Shown in pieces: positions 4,666 through 5,564 of a stretch of DNA of 5,564 nt. The stretch comes from Anaerolineales bacterium. GTDB lineage: Bacteria > Chloroflexota > Anaerolineae > Anaerolineales > DRMV01. Numbering within the stretch: position 1 is the first letter of the stretch; the number at the start of each line of letters is the position of its first letter. A program made the translations under genes and the position numbers. The notes under the pieces are model-generated. The model was given only the letters and a program-made list of their open reading frames with translations. It had not been told where the DNA came from and did no database searches. The DNA is taken from contig JALUBW010000185.1 in NCBI GenBank assembly GCA_027044735.1, positions 1 to 5,564 of the forward strand. The letters are read 5' to 3'.

Positions 4666-5564
4666 CTAAAGGTGGACTTGGTGCGCCATGTAAAACTTGA
4701 GCGCTTGCTGGTAGGCTTCATGCGCTTTCTGGATGGTTTCGGCGGGCGCGCCCTGCGATTGCAGTTGCCCAATAAGCGCTGCCATTTGCTGCACCAGCGC
4801 TTCGTTCACCAGTTTGCGGTTTTCTTTGAGCAGTTTTTCGCGCGCCTCGGCGTCGGGCGCTTCCAGCAGCGATTGGATGAGGGCAATTTCCGGCGGCGGG
4901 GCGGTGAGTTTTTCTATCGTCTCAAGCACTTGGCTGATGCGGGCGCTTCGTTGCAAGTCTCCTTTTTGGCGTGCTTCCTTTAGTTCGTTTTCCAGAAGTT
5001 CAAGGAAAATCGGGTCAATTAGCGGCGCAACTTCTTGAATTGCCTGCTCTACATTTTCGGCAGAAAGCACGCGTTCCACCGCCTCGCGGTGCACCTTGAT
5101 TTCGTTTTGCATCGCCTTGTCCACCTCCTGAACGAGTTTCAGCAGGTGGTCGCGGAGTTTTTCCAACTTGGCTTTTTCGCTTTCGGGTGCTTTATCAATG
5201 CGCTCGGTGAGACGGCTGAAAAACTCGTAGTTCATCACGGGGCGGAGGACGCTGGTGAGGGCTGTCAGTTGCAGTTCATCATCGGCAGCGGCGATGAACG
5301 CATCCACCACCTCATCCAAAGTGGGTCGTTCGCCGAGTTTGCGGATGGCCTCTTCGGCGGCTTTGAGCGATTTTTCTTGCTTTTTGATTTCTTGGCCGTA
5401 GGGGGTGTTTTCCACGGCAAGGTTGTAGATGGCGGCAAGTTGCTCGGCCGTGCGCCGGTCGTTGCCCAACATGGCAGCGTCCAGCAGTTGGGTGAGGATG
5501 CTGAAAAATTGGGCGTCGGCGATTTCCTTTTCTTGTTCAAGGATTTCACGGCGCGTCTCATCGC
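4666..5564 (-). CDS. C-terminal part of a helical protein, probably CpXC-domain type (start outside window)
   Basis: The frame is open from the window edge at 5564 to a TAG at 4666-4668, giving 298 residues. An ATG at 5472 exists, but the same frame reads on upstream as well-formed charged helix (ETRREILEQEKEIADAQFF), so that Met is most likely internal and the gene partial. The protein is almost wholly alpha-helical, rich in Glu, Lys, Ala, Leu and Gln, with amphipathic or coiled-coil stretches, no membrane segment and no catalytic motif that I recognise. Landmarks include NTPYGQEIKKQEKSLKAAEE and TAPPPEIALIQSLLEAPDAE. From memory this resembles the helical C-terminal region of Chloroflexota proteins that begin with a zinc-binding CpXC domain, whose function is unknown. 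The N-terminal domain that would settle this is not in the window. Its stop is 9 bp before the GH1 start, so the two are very likely cotranscribed. Confidence 0.7.
   Translation of the reverse strand, partial: DETRREILEQEKEIADAQFFSILTQLLDAAMLGNDRRTAEQLAAIYNLAVENTPYGQEIKKQEKSLKAAEEAIRKLGERPTLDEVVDAFIAAADDELQLTALTSVLRPVMNYEFFSRLTERIDKAPESEKAKLEKLRDHLLKLVQEVDKAMQNEIKVHREAVERVLSAENVEQAIQEVAPLIDPIFLELLENELKEARQKGDLQRSARISQVLETIEKLTAPPPEIALIQSLLEAPDAEAREKLLKENRKLVNEALVQQMAALIGQLQSQGAPAETIQKAHEAYQQALKFYMAHQVHL

Overview
All supported protein genes lie on the minus strand, so the gene order is the reverse of the coordinates. In transcription order they are: (1) the C-terminal part of a charged helical protein resembling the tail of CpXC-domain proteins (5564 to 4666); (2) a GH1 beta-glycosidase-family protein (4656-3337); (3) the bifunctional UDP-GlcNAc synthesis enzyme GlmU (3285-1936); (4) a HlyC/CorC-type CBS-domain membrane protein (1485-253); (5) the start of a cytidine deaminase (231-1, cut by the window edge). 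The gaps are 9, 51, 450 and 21 bp. Apart from the 450 bp gap this looks like one compact operon.

The organism is probably a Chloroflexota bacterium, perhaps Anaerolineae. This rests on the GC-rich codon use, the overall flavour of the proteins and especially the resemblance of the first protein to a CpXC-type helical protein that I associate with that phylum. It is a judgement from memory, not a database result.

The 450 bp gap between glmU and the hlyC-like gene (1486-1935) is the unusual non-coding region. It reads as two small terminal-inverted-repeat elements, one inserted at the end of the other. Element B (1724-1926) has 15 bp ends matching 14/15 and is flanked by an exact direct repeat, GCTCTCT. 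Element A (about 1517-1723, its last base displaced to 1934) has GAGCACTAAA ends and is flanked by TTCAATT, which includes the glmU stop codon. Removing both restores a glmU to hlyC spacing of about 25 bp, like the rest of the operon. Each element holds the same multi-hairpin core (an outer stem around three hairpins) built from different sequence, including a third hairpin with two CGAG motifs placed to form tandem G-A pairs.

The main protein anomaly is in the GH1 protein. The acid/base glutamate (TFNEP, E159) and most sugar-binding motifs are present, but the nucleophile motif TENG reads TANG, with Ala332 encoded by GCC, two substitutions from any Glu codon. The CBS protein also lacks the usual signature motifs of the DUF21/CNNM membrane domain although its cytoplasmic half is intact. 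A heptamer array (six GGATTTA copies, 3305-3348) forms the end of the GH1 gene and the leader of glmU.

The genes do not form one obvious pathway. GlmU supplies UDP-GlcNAc for envelope glycans, the GH1 protein probably handles or binds a glycoside, the CBS protein is a membrane protein with a nucleotide-sensing module, and Cdd salvages pyrimidines.
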